A stretch of DNA of 32,809 nt from positions 1 to 32,809 of the forward strand of contig JBKPDL010000032.1 of NCBI GenBank assembly GCA_046727855.1, written 5' to 3'. Below, in pieces: positions 7,871-15,724 of this stretch. The translations under genes and the position numbers were made by a program. The notes beneath the pieces are model-generated. The model was not told the origin of the DNA. It saw only the letters and a list, made by a program, of their open reading frames with translations, and searched no databases. The stretch comes from DASPWV01 sp046727855 (GTDB lineage: Bacteria > Acidobacteriota > Vicinamibacteria > Vicinamibacterales > UBA2999). Each line of letters starts with the position of its first letter. The first letter of the stretch is position 1.

Positions 7871-8762
7871 CCCGTTCATCATCGACGCGACCGATCTGCA
7901 CAAGCGCTACGGCCAGGTCGAAGCGCTGCGCGGATTGACGCTGCAGGTGCCGGCCGGCTCGATCTGCGGGTTTCTCGGCAGAAACGGCGCCGGCAAGACC
8001 ACCACGATCAAAGTGCTGCTTGGCATGGCACGGCCAACGAGCGGTCGCGCGTGTGTGTTCGGACGCGACGTCGATACGCCTGATGGCAGCGTCGAGATCC
8101 GTCGCCGCACGGGCTTTGTCAGCGACGACAAGGACCTTTACGGCTACATGACCGTGGGAGAGATGGTGCGCTTCACCGCCGCGTTCTTCCGCGCCTGGCG
8201 CGCCGACCTCGAGAAGCGCTATCTCGAAACCTTCGCGCTTCCATTGGATCGCAAAGTGAAGGCGCTGTCGCGCGGCATGCGGAGCAAGCTCGCGCTGCTG
8301 CTCGCGCTTTGCCGCAGCGCGGAGCTTCTCATTCTGGACGAGCCAACCGAAGGGCTCGACCCCGCAGTGACCGAGCAAGTGCTTCAGCTGCTGGTCACGC
8401 ACGTCGCCAGTGAGCAGATGACCATCTTCTTCTCGTCGCATCAGATCGCAGAGGTCGATCAGATCGCCGATCACGTCGTCATCATCGATCGCGGGCGCAC
8501 CGTCGTGTCCGGTGCGCTCGACGACCTGCGCGAGAACTTTCGGCGCATCCAGCTCGTGTTCGATCGAGACGCGCCGCAACCGGCATTTCGCTCGCCTGGC
8601 GTGCAGCGCGTGTGGCGAGAAGGCCGCGTCTTGACGGTGCTCTCGAGCGCCGGAACTGACGCTCTTCTCGATGAAGCCCGCGCACTCGCTCCCTTGTCGG
8701 TTGACGTTGCTCCCGTCACGTTGAAGGAAATCTTTCTCGAGTCTGCTGCCGCGGAGGACTGA
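7863..8762 (+). CDS. ABC transporter ATP-binding protein (YtrB-like)
   Basis: This 299-aa nucleotide-binding subunit powers the membrane protein encoded next. Walker A is GRNGAGKT (residues 39-46), Walker B with the catalytic Glu is LLILDEP (155-161), and the H-loop is SSHQ (H193). The signature motif reads LSRGMR (135-140) instead of LSGGQ, as in several drug or bacitracin-type exporters that travel with YtrA regulators. The Q-loop region reads FVSDDKDLY. The GTG start at 7863 has an AGGAGGT ribosome site 4-5 nt upstream and lies inside the end of the GntR gene, so translation is coupled. The permease start codon follows after a single base. The transported molecule is not known. Confidence 0.93.
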   Translation: MSDPFIIDATDLHKRYGQVEALRGLTLQVPAGSICGFLGRNGAGKTTTIKVLLGMARPTSGRACVFGRDVDTPDGSVEIRRRTGFVSDDKDLYGYMTVGEMVRFTAAFFRAWRADLEKRYLETFALPLDRKVKALSRGMRSKLALLLALCRSAELLILDEPTEGLDPAVTEQVLQLLVTHVASEQMTIFFSSHQIAEVDQIADHVVIIDRGRTVVSGALDDLRENFRRIQLVFDRDAPQPAFRSPGVQRVWREGRVLTVLSSAGTDALLDEARALAPLSVDVAPVTLKEIFLESAAAED

Positions 8763-8763
8763 C

Positions 8764-9534
8764 ATGCTCTGGTACAAAGCGTGGCTCGAAACCCGTTGGC
8801 GATTTCTGATCGGCCTCGTGCTGCTTGCGCTCTCTGCTTGCGCAGTGGTCGTCGGCTATCCCGAAGTGGTGAAGCTCCTGTCGATCGTGCCCACGATCGA
8901 CGTCAACAGCGAAATCGGCCGCCGCATCAAGGAAGCCGCTGAACTCTCGCGCACCTACCGGGGGTACGTCTGGTCGCAATGGTTTCACCAGAATCTGTTG
9001 CAAACGTGGACCATCTTCGCGGTGCTGATCGGCACCGGAGGACTGCTGTCACAGACGGCGAGCGGCGGCGCCGCGCTGTTCACGCTTTCGCTGCCGGTGA
9101 CGCGTAAGCAACTGCTCGCCGTCCGCGCCGCCACCGGTTTGGCGGAATTGGCGATTCTCGCGTTCGTGCCGTCGCTCGTGTTGCCTGCCTTGTCGCCAGC
9201 AATCGGCGAGAGCTACAGCGTCGCCGACGTGATCGTGCATGGGACGTGCCTGTTTGTCGCAGGCGCAGTCTTTTTCAGCCTCGCGTTTCTTCTTTCTACC
9301 GTCTTCAGCGACGTGTGGCGTCCGTTGCTTCTCGCGTTGGGCCTCGCCATGGCAATTGGCCTCGCCGAACAAGTGTCCCGGGACCTTTCGCGCTACGGCG
9401 TGTTTCGCGTGATGAGCGCAGAGGTCTATGTCCGTGAGGGAGGAGTACCGTGGTTGGGCCTTCTGCTCAGCGCGGCAATTTCGTTGTCGATGTTGTATGC
9501 AGCCACCAAAAACATCGCGCGTCAGGATTTCTGA
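8764..9534 (+). CDS. ABC transporter permease, ABC-2-like
   Basis: This is a 256-aa membrane protein with about six predicted spans: near residues 14-32, 78-96, 124-144, 157-181, 187-203 and 228-246. One larger extracytoplasmic loop (about 33-77) lies between the first two. It begins 1 bp after the ATPase stop codon and is the membrane partner of that subunit. The segment after the second span (QTASGGAALFTLSLPVTRKQLL) matches the conserved Pro-x-Ser/Thr-Arg element of ABC-2 permeases that recurs as LPVSR or similar. With the GntR repressor this makes a three-gene efflux or resistance operon; the secreted protein at 9553 is probably a fourth member. Confidence 0.85.
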   Translation: MLWYKAWLETRWRFLIGLVLLALSACAVVVGYPEVVKLLSIVPTIDVNSEIGRRIKEAAELSRTYRGYVWSQWFHQNLLQTWTIFAVLIGTGGLLSQTASGGAALFTLSLPVTRKQLLAVRAATGLAELAILAFVPSLVLPALSPAIGESYSVADVIVHGTCLFVAGAVFFSLAFLLSTVFSDVWRPLLLALGLAMAIGLAEQVSRDLSRYGVFRVMSAEVYVREGGVPWLGLLLSAAISLSMLYAATKNIARQDF

Positions 9535-9552
9535 CGCGCAAGGAGAACGGCA

Positions 9553-10281
9553 ATGCGTCTCTACATCCGAATCCTCGTCACCGTCGCCCTCCTCTTTCTG
9601 CCCGCGCCTTCGCCGGCAGCTCAATCGGCCGTCGATCCGGCCGGCCACTGGGAAGGAACCATCCACGCGCCCGATACCGAGGTCGAGATTGGAATCGACC
9701 TGTTCAAGAACAGCAAAGCGCAGTTGGCCGCGACCTTCGCGCAACCGTCCGACGGCATCACGGCGCTGCCATTTTCGACGGTGGACGTCAACGGCCAGGA
9801 GGTGCGACTCGTGCTGCGGAGCGGCAGCGGCGGCGGCACGTTCAAGGGAGTGTTGTCAGCCGACGGCAAGTCGATGTCCGGTGACTTCATAACCGCCGAG
9901 GGCGGTTACGTCGTCCCGTTCAATCTGACCCGCACGGGCGAAGCCAGGATCACACCAGCCCCCAAAAGCCCGCGTATCACGAAAGAACTGGAAGGTACGT
10001 GGACAGGGACGCTCGATCTATCCGGCAAGGCCATGCGGCTGAGTGTGACGATGACAAACGACCCGGACGGAACCGCCAGCGGCACGATCATCAGCCTGGA
10101 CGGAAGCAACGTGGAGGTCCCGATCACGATTACTCAGAACGCCGCAAACGTGACGCTCGGCGTACTGTCGGTAAACGCGTCAATCTCTGTCACGCTCAAT
10201 CCAGCAGGCAATGAACTCACCGGCAGCTACACTCAGGGTGGCGTATCGCTTCCGCTTACGCTGCGCCGGGCGGCAAAATAG
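9553..10281 (+). CDS. Secreted protein with two tandem homologous domains
   Basis: This 242-aa protein has a signal peptide (MRLYIRILVTVALLFLPAPSPAAQ) and two related halves. The first starts at GHWEGTI (about residue 32) and the second at GTWTGTL (about 149); each then runs through a lipocalin-like pattern of beta strands with matching segments such as DGITALPFSTVDVNGQEVRL and DGSNVEVPITITQNAANVTL, and SGDFITAEGGYVVPFNLTR and TGSYTQGGVSLPLTLRR. It is therefore an internal duplication. I do not recognise a named function. An AGGAG site (9540-9544) precedes the ATG, and the 18-bp gap to the permease suggests membership of the GntR-ABC operon, perhaps as a periplasmic binding or accessory protein (inference). 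Confidence 0.8.
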   Translation: MRLYIRILVTVALLFLPAPSPAAQSAVDPAGHWEGTIHAPDTEVEIGIDLFKNSKAQLAATFAQPSDGITALPFSTVDVNGQEVRLVLRSGSGGGTFKGVLSADGKSMSGDFITAEGGYVVPFNLTRTGEARITPAPKSPRITKELEGTWTGTLDLSGKAMRLSVTMTNDPDGTASGTIISLDGSNVEVPITITQNAANVTLGVLSVNASISVTLNPAGNELTGSYTQGGVSLPLTLRRAAK

Positions 10282-10330
10282 CGAAAGCTATGGCAAGAGC
10301 TGCCAACCCGTCGCAAAAACTGCCTGGGCG

Positions 10331-10361
10331 CCTGTCTCTGTTACATTTGCGCCGGGACAGG
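10331..10361 (+). other. Candidate RNA hairpin downstream of the GntR-ABC operon
   Basis: CCTGTCTC (10331-10338) can pair with GGGACAGG (10354-10361) with one G-U pair and a 15-nt loop. No T-run follows, so it is at best a rho-independent-like structure without a U-tail. It lies 50 bp past the last gene of the operon. Confidence 0.3.
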
Positions 10362-10436
10362 CTCCTCCTCGCCAGGTCGGCAGCGTGCCCGGTTTGTAAC
10401 TAGCACGCCCGTTTAAAGCCATCTTTCACACAAAAA

Positions 10437-10455
10437 GCGGCGGTTTCACCGCTGC
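10437..10455 (+). other. Short GC-rich hairpin upstream of the receiver-like gene
   Basis: GCGGCGGT and ACCGCTGC form an 8-bp stem (one G-U pair) around a TTC loop. It follows an A-rich stretch (CACAAAAA) and lacks a T-run on the plus strand, but on the minus strand the A-run would become a U-run after the stem. No minus-strand gene ends here, so its role is unclear. I see nothing else clear in 10282-10522 apart from a second small hairpin just before the start codon. Confidence 0.35.
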
Positions 10456-10522
10456 CCGAATGGATGTGCTCTAATCGAGTAACCCCAGCGGGAGAGCGGT
10501 CTCGCCGCTACCACCTCGCCAA

Positions 10523-10954
10523 ATGCTTATTGTCGAGCCCGACGCCGCGTATCGCGAGGTACTCGAGCGTGCGGCCAGCAAACACGCGGTCACCGAGTCG
10601 GTCGGTGATTTTCAGACCGCGTACGCCCGCCTGGCCGAGGGCGGCGTCGATCTGCTGGTCACCAACCTCCGCCTGCGCGTCAACGTGGAGGGACTGCAAC
10701 TCGCCTATGTTGCCGCGACCAGCGGCTTTCGAACCCGCGTGGTCGTGTACGGAAGCCGCTTCGACGACTGGATCATTCGCGAACTGCAGCGTGCCGGCGC
10801 GTTCTACGAAACGCAGACGCGCCTGCAGTTCGCGCTGCCCTCGTACGTTCACGCCGAGTTGCCTGAGCTCGATCGCCGCAATCCGGCGATGCCGGATCGC
10901 CGCGGCAGTTATCGCGGCGGCCGGCGCGCATCGGATGTGCCGCTCATCGGGTGA
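10523..10954 (+). CDS. Receiver-like protein without phosphoacceptor Asp
   Basis: This 143-aa protein looks like a CheY-type receiver fold: MLIVEPDAAYREVLERAA as strand 1 and helix 1, then VDLLVTNLRL at the position of strand 3, and VVVYGSRFDDW at strand 4. The usual Asp of the DLLxxDLxL pattern is Asn (N48), and no conserved Lys is obvious, so phosphorylation in the standard way is unlikely. The tail is basic and charged (MPDRRGSYRGGRRASD). No ribosome site is obvious before the ATG. No kinase or output domain is nearby. It could be a phosphorylation-independent receiver acting by protein contact. The ADOP permease gene follows after 253 bp. Confidence 0.65.
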   Translation: MLIVEPDAAYREVLERAASKHAVTESVGDFQTAYARLAEGGVDLLVTNLRLRVNVEGLQLAYVAATSGFRTRVVVYGSRFDDWIIRELQRAGAFYETQTRLQFALPSYVHAELPELDRRNPAMPDRRGSYRGGRRASDVPLIG

Positions 10955-11032
10955 TCAGCGAATCCTCATCGCGCACGTCGGTTCCGGCAACGGCGGGCGG
11001 AAGCTGCAACTCGGCGATCGAGGGAATCTTGG

Positions 11033-11059
11033 ACGCGATCACGCGCATGACGATCGCGT
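11033..11059. other. 8-bp inverted repeat upstream of the ADOP gene
   Basis: ACGCGATC (11033-11040) and GATCGCGT (11052-11059) are perfect inverted repeats with an 11-nt spacer, about 150 bp before the ADOP start codon. It could be a regulator site or chance in GC-rich DNA. Otherwise the gap 10955-11207 shows no gene I can support. Confidence 0.25.
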
Positions 11060-11207
11060 AGGTGCCGCGCTGACGACATCGCCATGAAGCGTCTCTGGTC
11101 GAGCTGGCGTTGTCAAGGCACGCGCGCGGTGAGTGCCATCATCTTCCAACTGTCCTGCACGAAACGGCATCTAAACCGTCATCTCCGCACTGTCGTCCGA
11201 GGACTAC

Positions 11208-13631
11208 ATGAGCGACTTGATCGAGGACCTCCGCTTTGCCATTCGCTCGTTCATCCGTGCGCCGCGTTTCACGATGCCGGCGCTGTTGGCGTTGGCGCTT
11301 GGCATTGGCGCAACGACGGCGATCTTCAGCGTCGTGCGCGGCATCGTGCTCAAACCGCTGCCCTACCGCGATCCCGAGCGGATCGTCGTCGTCTGGGAAA
11401 ACAATCTGCGGCGCAATCGTGCACGCAATGTGGTGGCATCGGCGAACTTTGTAGCGTGGCGTGAGCGTAACCGATCCTTCGAAGCTCTCGGTATATCAGG
11501 TCCCGCGCGCCTGACGCTGACGCTCGGCGGGCTTCCGGAGGAAGTGGCCGGGCGCTTTGCGTCAGCCGACGTGTTTCCTGCGCTCGGTGTGCAGCCCGCG
11601 CTCGGTCGCGCATATACGACGGCGGAGGATGAACTCGGCAACGACCAGGTGATTGTTTTCAGTCACGAATTCTGGCAAACGCGACTGGGCGGCCGCGCCG
11701 ACATCCTCGGCACGGACATCACGGCGAACGGGCGGCCTCGTCTTGTCGTCGGCATCATGCCGCCGGGTTTCTCCATGCTCGGCGAAAAAACAAATTTCCT
11801 GATTCCCTACGGATGGACGCTCGAGCGGCTCCGCTCGTCACCCGGCCGCGGCTCGTCTCACGGCATCGCGCGGTTGCGCGACGGCGTGACGTTGCAGCAA
11901 GCGACGAGTGAGATGCAGAACATCATGGCGGCCCTCGAAAAAGAAGCGCCGCAGCGGAACACGGGATGGTCGGCCACGCTCGTGCCGGTGCACGAGCAAA
12001 TGGTCGATCAGATCCGCCCGGCGCTCCGTGTGCTCGCCGGTGCGGTGACGTTGGTGTTACTCATCGCGTGCGTCAACGTGGCCAACCTCCTGCTCGCGCG
12101 CAGCACAGCGCGGCAGCAGGAGCTCGGACTTCGGGCTGCGCTTGGCGCCCGGCGCGGGCGACTTGTGCGTCAGATGCTCAGCGAGAGTCTCCTGCTCGGC
12201 CTGGCTGGAGGCATTGCGGGTCTCTTCCTCGCCTTCGCCTTTCACCGCGGACTTCTCGCGCTGGTCGCCGACAGAATTCCAATTCCGCGACTCGATCAAG
12301 TGGCGCTCGACGTGCCGGTACTCGGATTCGCCGTGCTGCTGTCGCTCGCCACAGGGCTGATCTTCGGATTCATTCCTGCCTTCATCGCCTCGCACACGAT
12401 GAGCGACGCGTTGCACGAGGGGGCGCGACACAGCGGCAGCCCGCGATCGCGACGTGCCCTTGCGACGCTGGTGGTGGCGGAGGTCGCGCTCTCCCTCATT
12501 TTGCTGACCGGCGCGGGCCTTCTCATTCGCAGCTTCATTCGCCTGCAGAACATCAATCCCGGATTCCAGTCGGCGGGACTCTTCACCGCACGCGTGCAGG
12601 TGTCCAACGCGCGCTACACCGAAGAGCGACAAATAGCGAATTTCTTTGTCAATGCCGTCGCACGCATCAAGACGGTCCCGGGTGTTCAAAGCGCGGCCGG
12701 CGTCACGTTCCTGCCGTTGTCCGGACCAGGAATCGGAACCAGCTTCTATCCGCTCGACAAGCCCAAGCCGGGCGAAGGTGAGCAGCCCATCACCGAGGTT
12801 CGACCCGTTACGCCCGGATTTTTCCGCACGATGGCTATCCCGCAGCTCGCCGGACGCGATTTTGCAGAAGCGGACGGCACGGATTCGCCGCGGGTTGCGA
12901 TTGTCAGTGACGACCTTGCGAAGCGACACTTCGCGGGCGAGAACCCGATCGGCAAACGCATTCATGTGTCGATTGCAACGCCAGGCGGTGTCGACTACGA
13001 AATCGTCGGCGTCGTGGGCAATATCAAAATGTCCACCCTCGATGGCGAAGCACGCCCCGCCGTGTACATCCCGCATCCGCAGCTTCCAATCGGTCTGATG
13101 ACGTTCGTCGTACGAACACCATTGGATCCGCATTCACTCGCCTTTGGCGTCGGTGCGGCAATACGCGCCATCGATCCCGAAGTGCCGCTCGCCGATGTCA
13201 AGACGATGGAGGAGGTGGTGGACGCAACCATCGCACGGCCGCGGGTGATCGCCGGGCTGCTGACGGCCTTTGCGTTGATGGCGCTGCTGCTCGCGGCGGT
13301 CGGCGTTTACGGTGTCATGGCGTACTCCGTCGCGCAGCGCACCCGCGAGATTGGCGTGCGGATGGCGCTGGGCGCCTCGGCGACGTCGGTCTTCCGGATG
13401 GTGCTGACCCAGGCGCTCCGCCTGGTCGTCATTGGCGTTGTCGCCGGCCTGATCGCGGCCGCTGGATTGATGCAGTTGCTTAAAACGCTGCTCTACGACA
13501 CCGAGCCGCTCGACCCGTGGACGTTTGCGGTGACGACGCTCGTTCTCGTGACCGTGGCCGCAGTGGCATCGTATGTGCCCGCGCGACGCGGCACACGGGT
13601 CGATCCGGTGAGCGCGTTGCGTGCCGAGTGA
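11208..13631 (+). CDS. ADOP-type MacB/FtsX permease
   Basis: This 807-aa protein belongs to the acidobacterial duplicated orphan permease type: MacB-like periplasmic core domains and FtsX-type membrane domains, both present twice, with no ATPase gene beside it. The N-terminal MSDLIEDLRFAIRSFIRAPRF followed by a span with LALGIGATTAIFSVV is typical, as is ELGLRAALGARRGRLVRQ in the first half, mirrored by EIGVRMALGASATSVFRM in the second. Spans appear near residues 20-42, 280-300, 330-355, 375-395, 420-440, 690-710, 740-760 and 770-790, with periplasmic domains between. It ends with the family-typical VPARRGTRVDPVSALRAE. A GAGGAC ribosome-like site precedes the ATG. No N-terminal PadR regulator gene is adjacent. 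The substrate is not known; exporters of this type often move peptides, lipids or antibiotics. Confidence 0.92.
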   Translation: MSDLIEDLRFAIRSFIRAPRFTMPALLALALGIGATTAIFSVVRGIVLKPLPYRDPERIVVVWENNLRRNRARNVVASANFVAWRERNRSFEALGISGPARLTLTLGGLPEEVAGRFASADVFPALGVQPALGRAYTTAEDELGNDQVIVFSHEFWQTRLGGRADILGTDITANGRPRLVVGIMPPGFSMLGEKTNFLIPYGWTLERLRSSPGRGSSHGIARLRDGVTLQQATSEMQNIMAALEKEAPQRNTGWSATLVPVHEQMVDQIRPALRVLAGAVTLVLLIACVNVANLLLARSTARQQELGLRAALGARRGRLVRQMLSESLLLGLAGGIAGLFLAFAFHRGLLALVADRIPIPRLDQVALDVPVLGFAVLLSLATGLIFGFIPAFIASHTMSDALHEGARHSGSPRSRRALATLVVAEVALSLILLTGAGLLIRSFIRLQNINPGFQSAGLFTARVQVSNARYTEERQIANFFVNAVARIKTVPGVQSAAGVTFLPLSGPGIGTSFYPLDKPKPGEGEQPITEVRPVTPGFFRTMAIPQLAGRDFAEADGTDSPRVAIVSDDLAKRHFAGENPIGKRIHVSIATPGGVDYEIVGVVGNIKMSTLDGEARPAVYIPHPQLPIGLMTFVVRTPLDPHSLAFGVGAAIRAIDPEVPLADVKTMEEVVDATIARPRVIAGLLTAFALMALLLAAVGVYGVMAYSVAQRTREIGVRMALGASATSVFRMVLTQALRLVVIGVVAGLIAAAGLMQLLKTLLYDTEPLDPWTFAVTTLVLVTVAAVASYVPARRGTRVDPVSALRAE

Positions 13632-13748
13632 TTGAAGAGCCGATTACGGAGCATTTATAGCCTCGTCGCGCGAACCGCTGCGGCAATCGCGGCACGCCTG
13701 CGTCGAGAGACTTGAATTTCCACCTGGACGCTCTCGCTTCTTTATGCA

Positions 13749-13838
13749 GTGTTTCTCATCGTTGTCGGATTACTCTACGTGCCGTGCCGATGGTACGCGA
13801 CGGTGAAGAGCAAGTCGCCGAGCCGGTGGCTTCTGTAA
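13749..13838 (+). CDS. Candidate small membrane peptide overlapping the exporter start
   Basis: A short frame beginning at GTG 13749 encodes 29 residues (MFLIVVGLLYVPCRWY, then a basic tail) ending with TAA at 13836-13838. The same frame is open back to 13716, adding the hydrophobic ISTWTLSLLYA. One strongly hydrophobic stretch followed by KSKSPSRW looks like a single-span peptide. It overlaps, in another frame, the proposed start of the ABC exporter (13790). It lacks an ATG and a clear ribosome site, so it may be chance. Confidence 0.2.
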   Translation: MFLIVVGLLYVPCRWYATVKSKSPSRWLL

Positions 13839-15631
13839 CCCCAAGCCGCGTTCAGCGCGTCCGAAAGAACCTGACGCAAGGGCTCGCGCTCGCCTGGGCG
13901 GCATCGCCGCGCGCGCTCGTGCGCTACTCGTTGCTCGGGGTCGTGAGCTCGGCGATGCCACCGCTCGCCGTCGCACTTGGCGCGGCGCTCGTCAATCGCA
14001 TTGCCGACGCACAAAGACAGTCGGCGACGCTCGCCGACATGATGCCTATCGTCGTCGGCCTCTGGATTGCCACCGGTTTGCAGCGTGCCTTAAGCGCGTA
14101 CGTGGGGTATGGACGGAATCTGTTTGTGCGGCGGGTGCAGCTCGAGGCCGAACGGCGCCTCCTCGCAAAAGCCGCGAAGGTCGACATCGGCCACTTCGAC
14201 AATTCTGACTGGCACGACCGGTTAGCGCGTGCAAAGCGCGATGTGTCATGGCGGCCCGGCGATCTGACCTGGTCGGTGCTCGGGCTGTCGGGCAATATCG
14301 TGACCATCGTATTGATGGCGTCACTGCTTGCGAGCCTGCATTTCCTCCTCGTGGTGCTGGCGTTAGCCGCCGCCCTTGCCTCGCTGGCACTCGAGCGGCG
14401 CGTCACCGCGCGCCTATATGAGTTCTTCTACAAGGAGACGCCGGAAGAACGCGAGCGTGACTACCTCGGCGACCTGCTCGTGCAGCCGCGCACCAATAAG
14501 GAAGTGCGCGCCTACGTCCTCGCCGATTACCTTCTCGGCCGCCATCGCAAATTGTCCGAGGATCTCTTCAAACAGCGTGAACAGATGTATCGCTCGGGCA
14601 CGCGTATCTCGATCGTGACCGGACTTGTGACCGGCACCGCTCTCGCCCTGGCCTATGTCTTCGTCGCGATTCGGGGGTTAGCCGGCGAGATCGATCCTGG
14701 CGGGGTGGTGCTCGTCATTGGCGCCTTCACGACTGTGTCGGGAGCGTTGGGGCAGATCTCACAGACGTTTGTGGCTGTCGATCAGCACACGACGTTTCTC
14801 GATGATTACTTTTCGTTCCTGGCGATCGAACCGCTGGTCCACGTCCCGCACGTCCCGCGCGCGATCCCGAGTGGCGCGATTAGCGCCATCGAATTCGATG
14901 CCGTCACCTTTACCTATCCTGGCGGGACGGAGCCGGCCGTTGACGATCTCAGCTTGCGGATCTCCCGCGGCGAGCTGCTCGCGCTCGTCGGCGAGAACGG
15001 TGCCGGCAAGAGCACGCTGGTCAAGCTCCTGATGCGCTTTTACGATCCGCAGAAGGGATCGGCTCGCATTGGCGGCGTCGATTTGCGAGATGTCGATCCC
15101 GACGATCTGCGTCATCGCATCGGCGTGTTGTTCCAGGATTACGCCACTTACGAACTATCGATTCGCGAAAACGTCGTGATGGGGCGGCCCGACGCCGAGG
15201 TTCGCGACGAGCGCGTCGCGCAGGCGCTGCGCGACGCACGCAGCGAGTGGCTGGTTCGCAAGATGAAGAAAGGGCTCGACTCGCGCGTCGGGCGACTCTT
15301 CGAGGGCGGGCACGATCTCTCGGGCGGGGAGTGGCAGCGTCTCGCGCTGGCGCGCCTGATGTATCGCGCTGCCGACATCTGGATCCTCGACGAGCCGACC
15401 TCGTCGCTCGACCCTGAAGCCGAGGCCGGAATCTTTGCCGAACTCAAGGCGAACCTGAAAGGACGGATCGGCATCGTGATCTCGCACCGCTTTTCAACGG
15501 TGCGCATCGCCGATCGGATTGCGGTGGTGGCGGACGGTCGAGTGACGGAACTGGGAACGCACGAACAGTTGCTTCGTGCAAACGGCCGCTACGCGCAATT
15601 GTTCGAGCTGCAAGCGGCGGGATACCGATAA
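13790..15631 (+). CDS. ABC exporter half-transporter (membrane domain plus ATPase)
   Basis: This is a 613-aa fusion of a six-helix transmembrane domain (about residues 30-340) and an ATPase (about 370-613). Walker A is GENGAGKS (near 400), the signature is LSGGEWQRLALARLMYR (near 510), Walker B is IWILDEPTSSLDPEA (near 535), and the H-loop is ISHRFSTV. It probably functions as a homodimer because no second half-transporter is adjacent. The frame is open back to a TTG at 13712; I prefer the ATG at 13790 because the earlier stretch (SLCSVSHRCRITLR) is not family-like, but no strong ribosome site backs either. The membrane domain is of the type found in peptide or lantibiotic exporters, though no biosynthesis genes are close. 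It ends facing the minus-strand PLP enzyme, with an octamer repeat between. Confidence 0.9.
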   Translation: MVRDGEEQVAEPVASVTPSRVQRVRKNLTQGLALAWAASPRALVRYSLLGVVSSAMPPLAVALGAALVNRIADAQRQSATLADMMPIVVGLWIATGLQRALSAYVGYGRNLFVRRVQLEAERRLLAKAAKVDIGHFDNSDWHDRLARAKRDVSWRPGDLTWSVLGLSGNIVTIVLMASLLASLHFLLVVLALAAALASLALERRVTARLYEFFYKETPEERERDYLGDLLVQPRTNKEVRAYVLADYLLGRHRKLSEDLFKQREQMYRSGTRISIVTGLVTGTALALAYVFVAIRGLAGEIDPGGVVLVIGAFTTVSGALGQISQTFVAVDQHTTFLDDYFSFLAIEPLVHVPHVPRAIPSGAISAIEFDAVTFTYPGGTEPAVDDLSLRISRGELLALVGENGAGKSTLVKLLMRFYDPQKGSARIGGVDLRDVDPDDLRHRIGVLFQDYATYELSIRENVVMGRPDAEVRDERVAQALRDARSEWLVRKMKKGLDSRVGRLFEGGHDLSGGEWQRLALARLMYRAADIWILDEPTSSLDPEAEAGIFAELKANLKGRIGIVISHRFSTVRIADRIAVVADGRVTELGTHEQLLRANGRYAQLFELQAAGYR

Positions 15632-15724
15632 CCAGAATTTCGAGATTTGGCGATGTGGAGTTTTGGAGTGGATCTGGAGATCTCGCGATTTGGAGATCTC
15701 CAGATTTGGCGATCCAGATTTTTC
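15632..15724. repeat. Octamer repeat block with TGGAGATCTCCA palindrome, convergent gap
   Basis: The whole 93-bp gap between two convergent stop codons consists of 8-nt degenerate units such as TTCGAGAT, TTGGCGAT, GTGGAGTT, CTCGCGAT, TTGGAGAT, CTCCAGAT and TTGGCGAT. A perfect 12-bp palindrome TGGAGATCTCCA lies at 15691-15702. It starts right after the exporter TAA and reaches the stop codon of the opposite gene. A bidirectional termination role is possible. Confidence 0.75.

Noticed and set aside
7614..8777. A minus-strand open frame of 387 codons opposite the ABC ATPase
   Set aside because: The plus-strand ATPase has all catalytic motifs; the antisense frame has none.
10488..10515. GGGAGAGCGG stretch resembling the start of a glycine riboswitch
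   Set aside because: The conserved second half with GCCGAAGGGGCAA-type core is absent and the downstream gene is not glycine-related.
10464..11087. A plus-strand frame of about 207 codons overlapping the receiver-like gene
   Set aside because: Its residues are Ser/Arg/Pro-rich with no fold pattern, while the overlapping frame matches a receiver fold.
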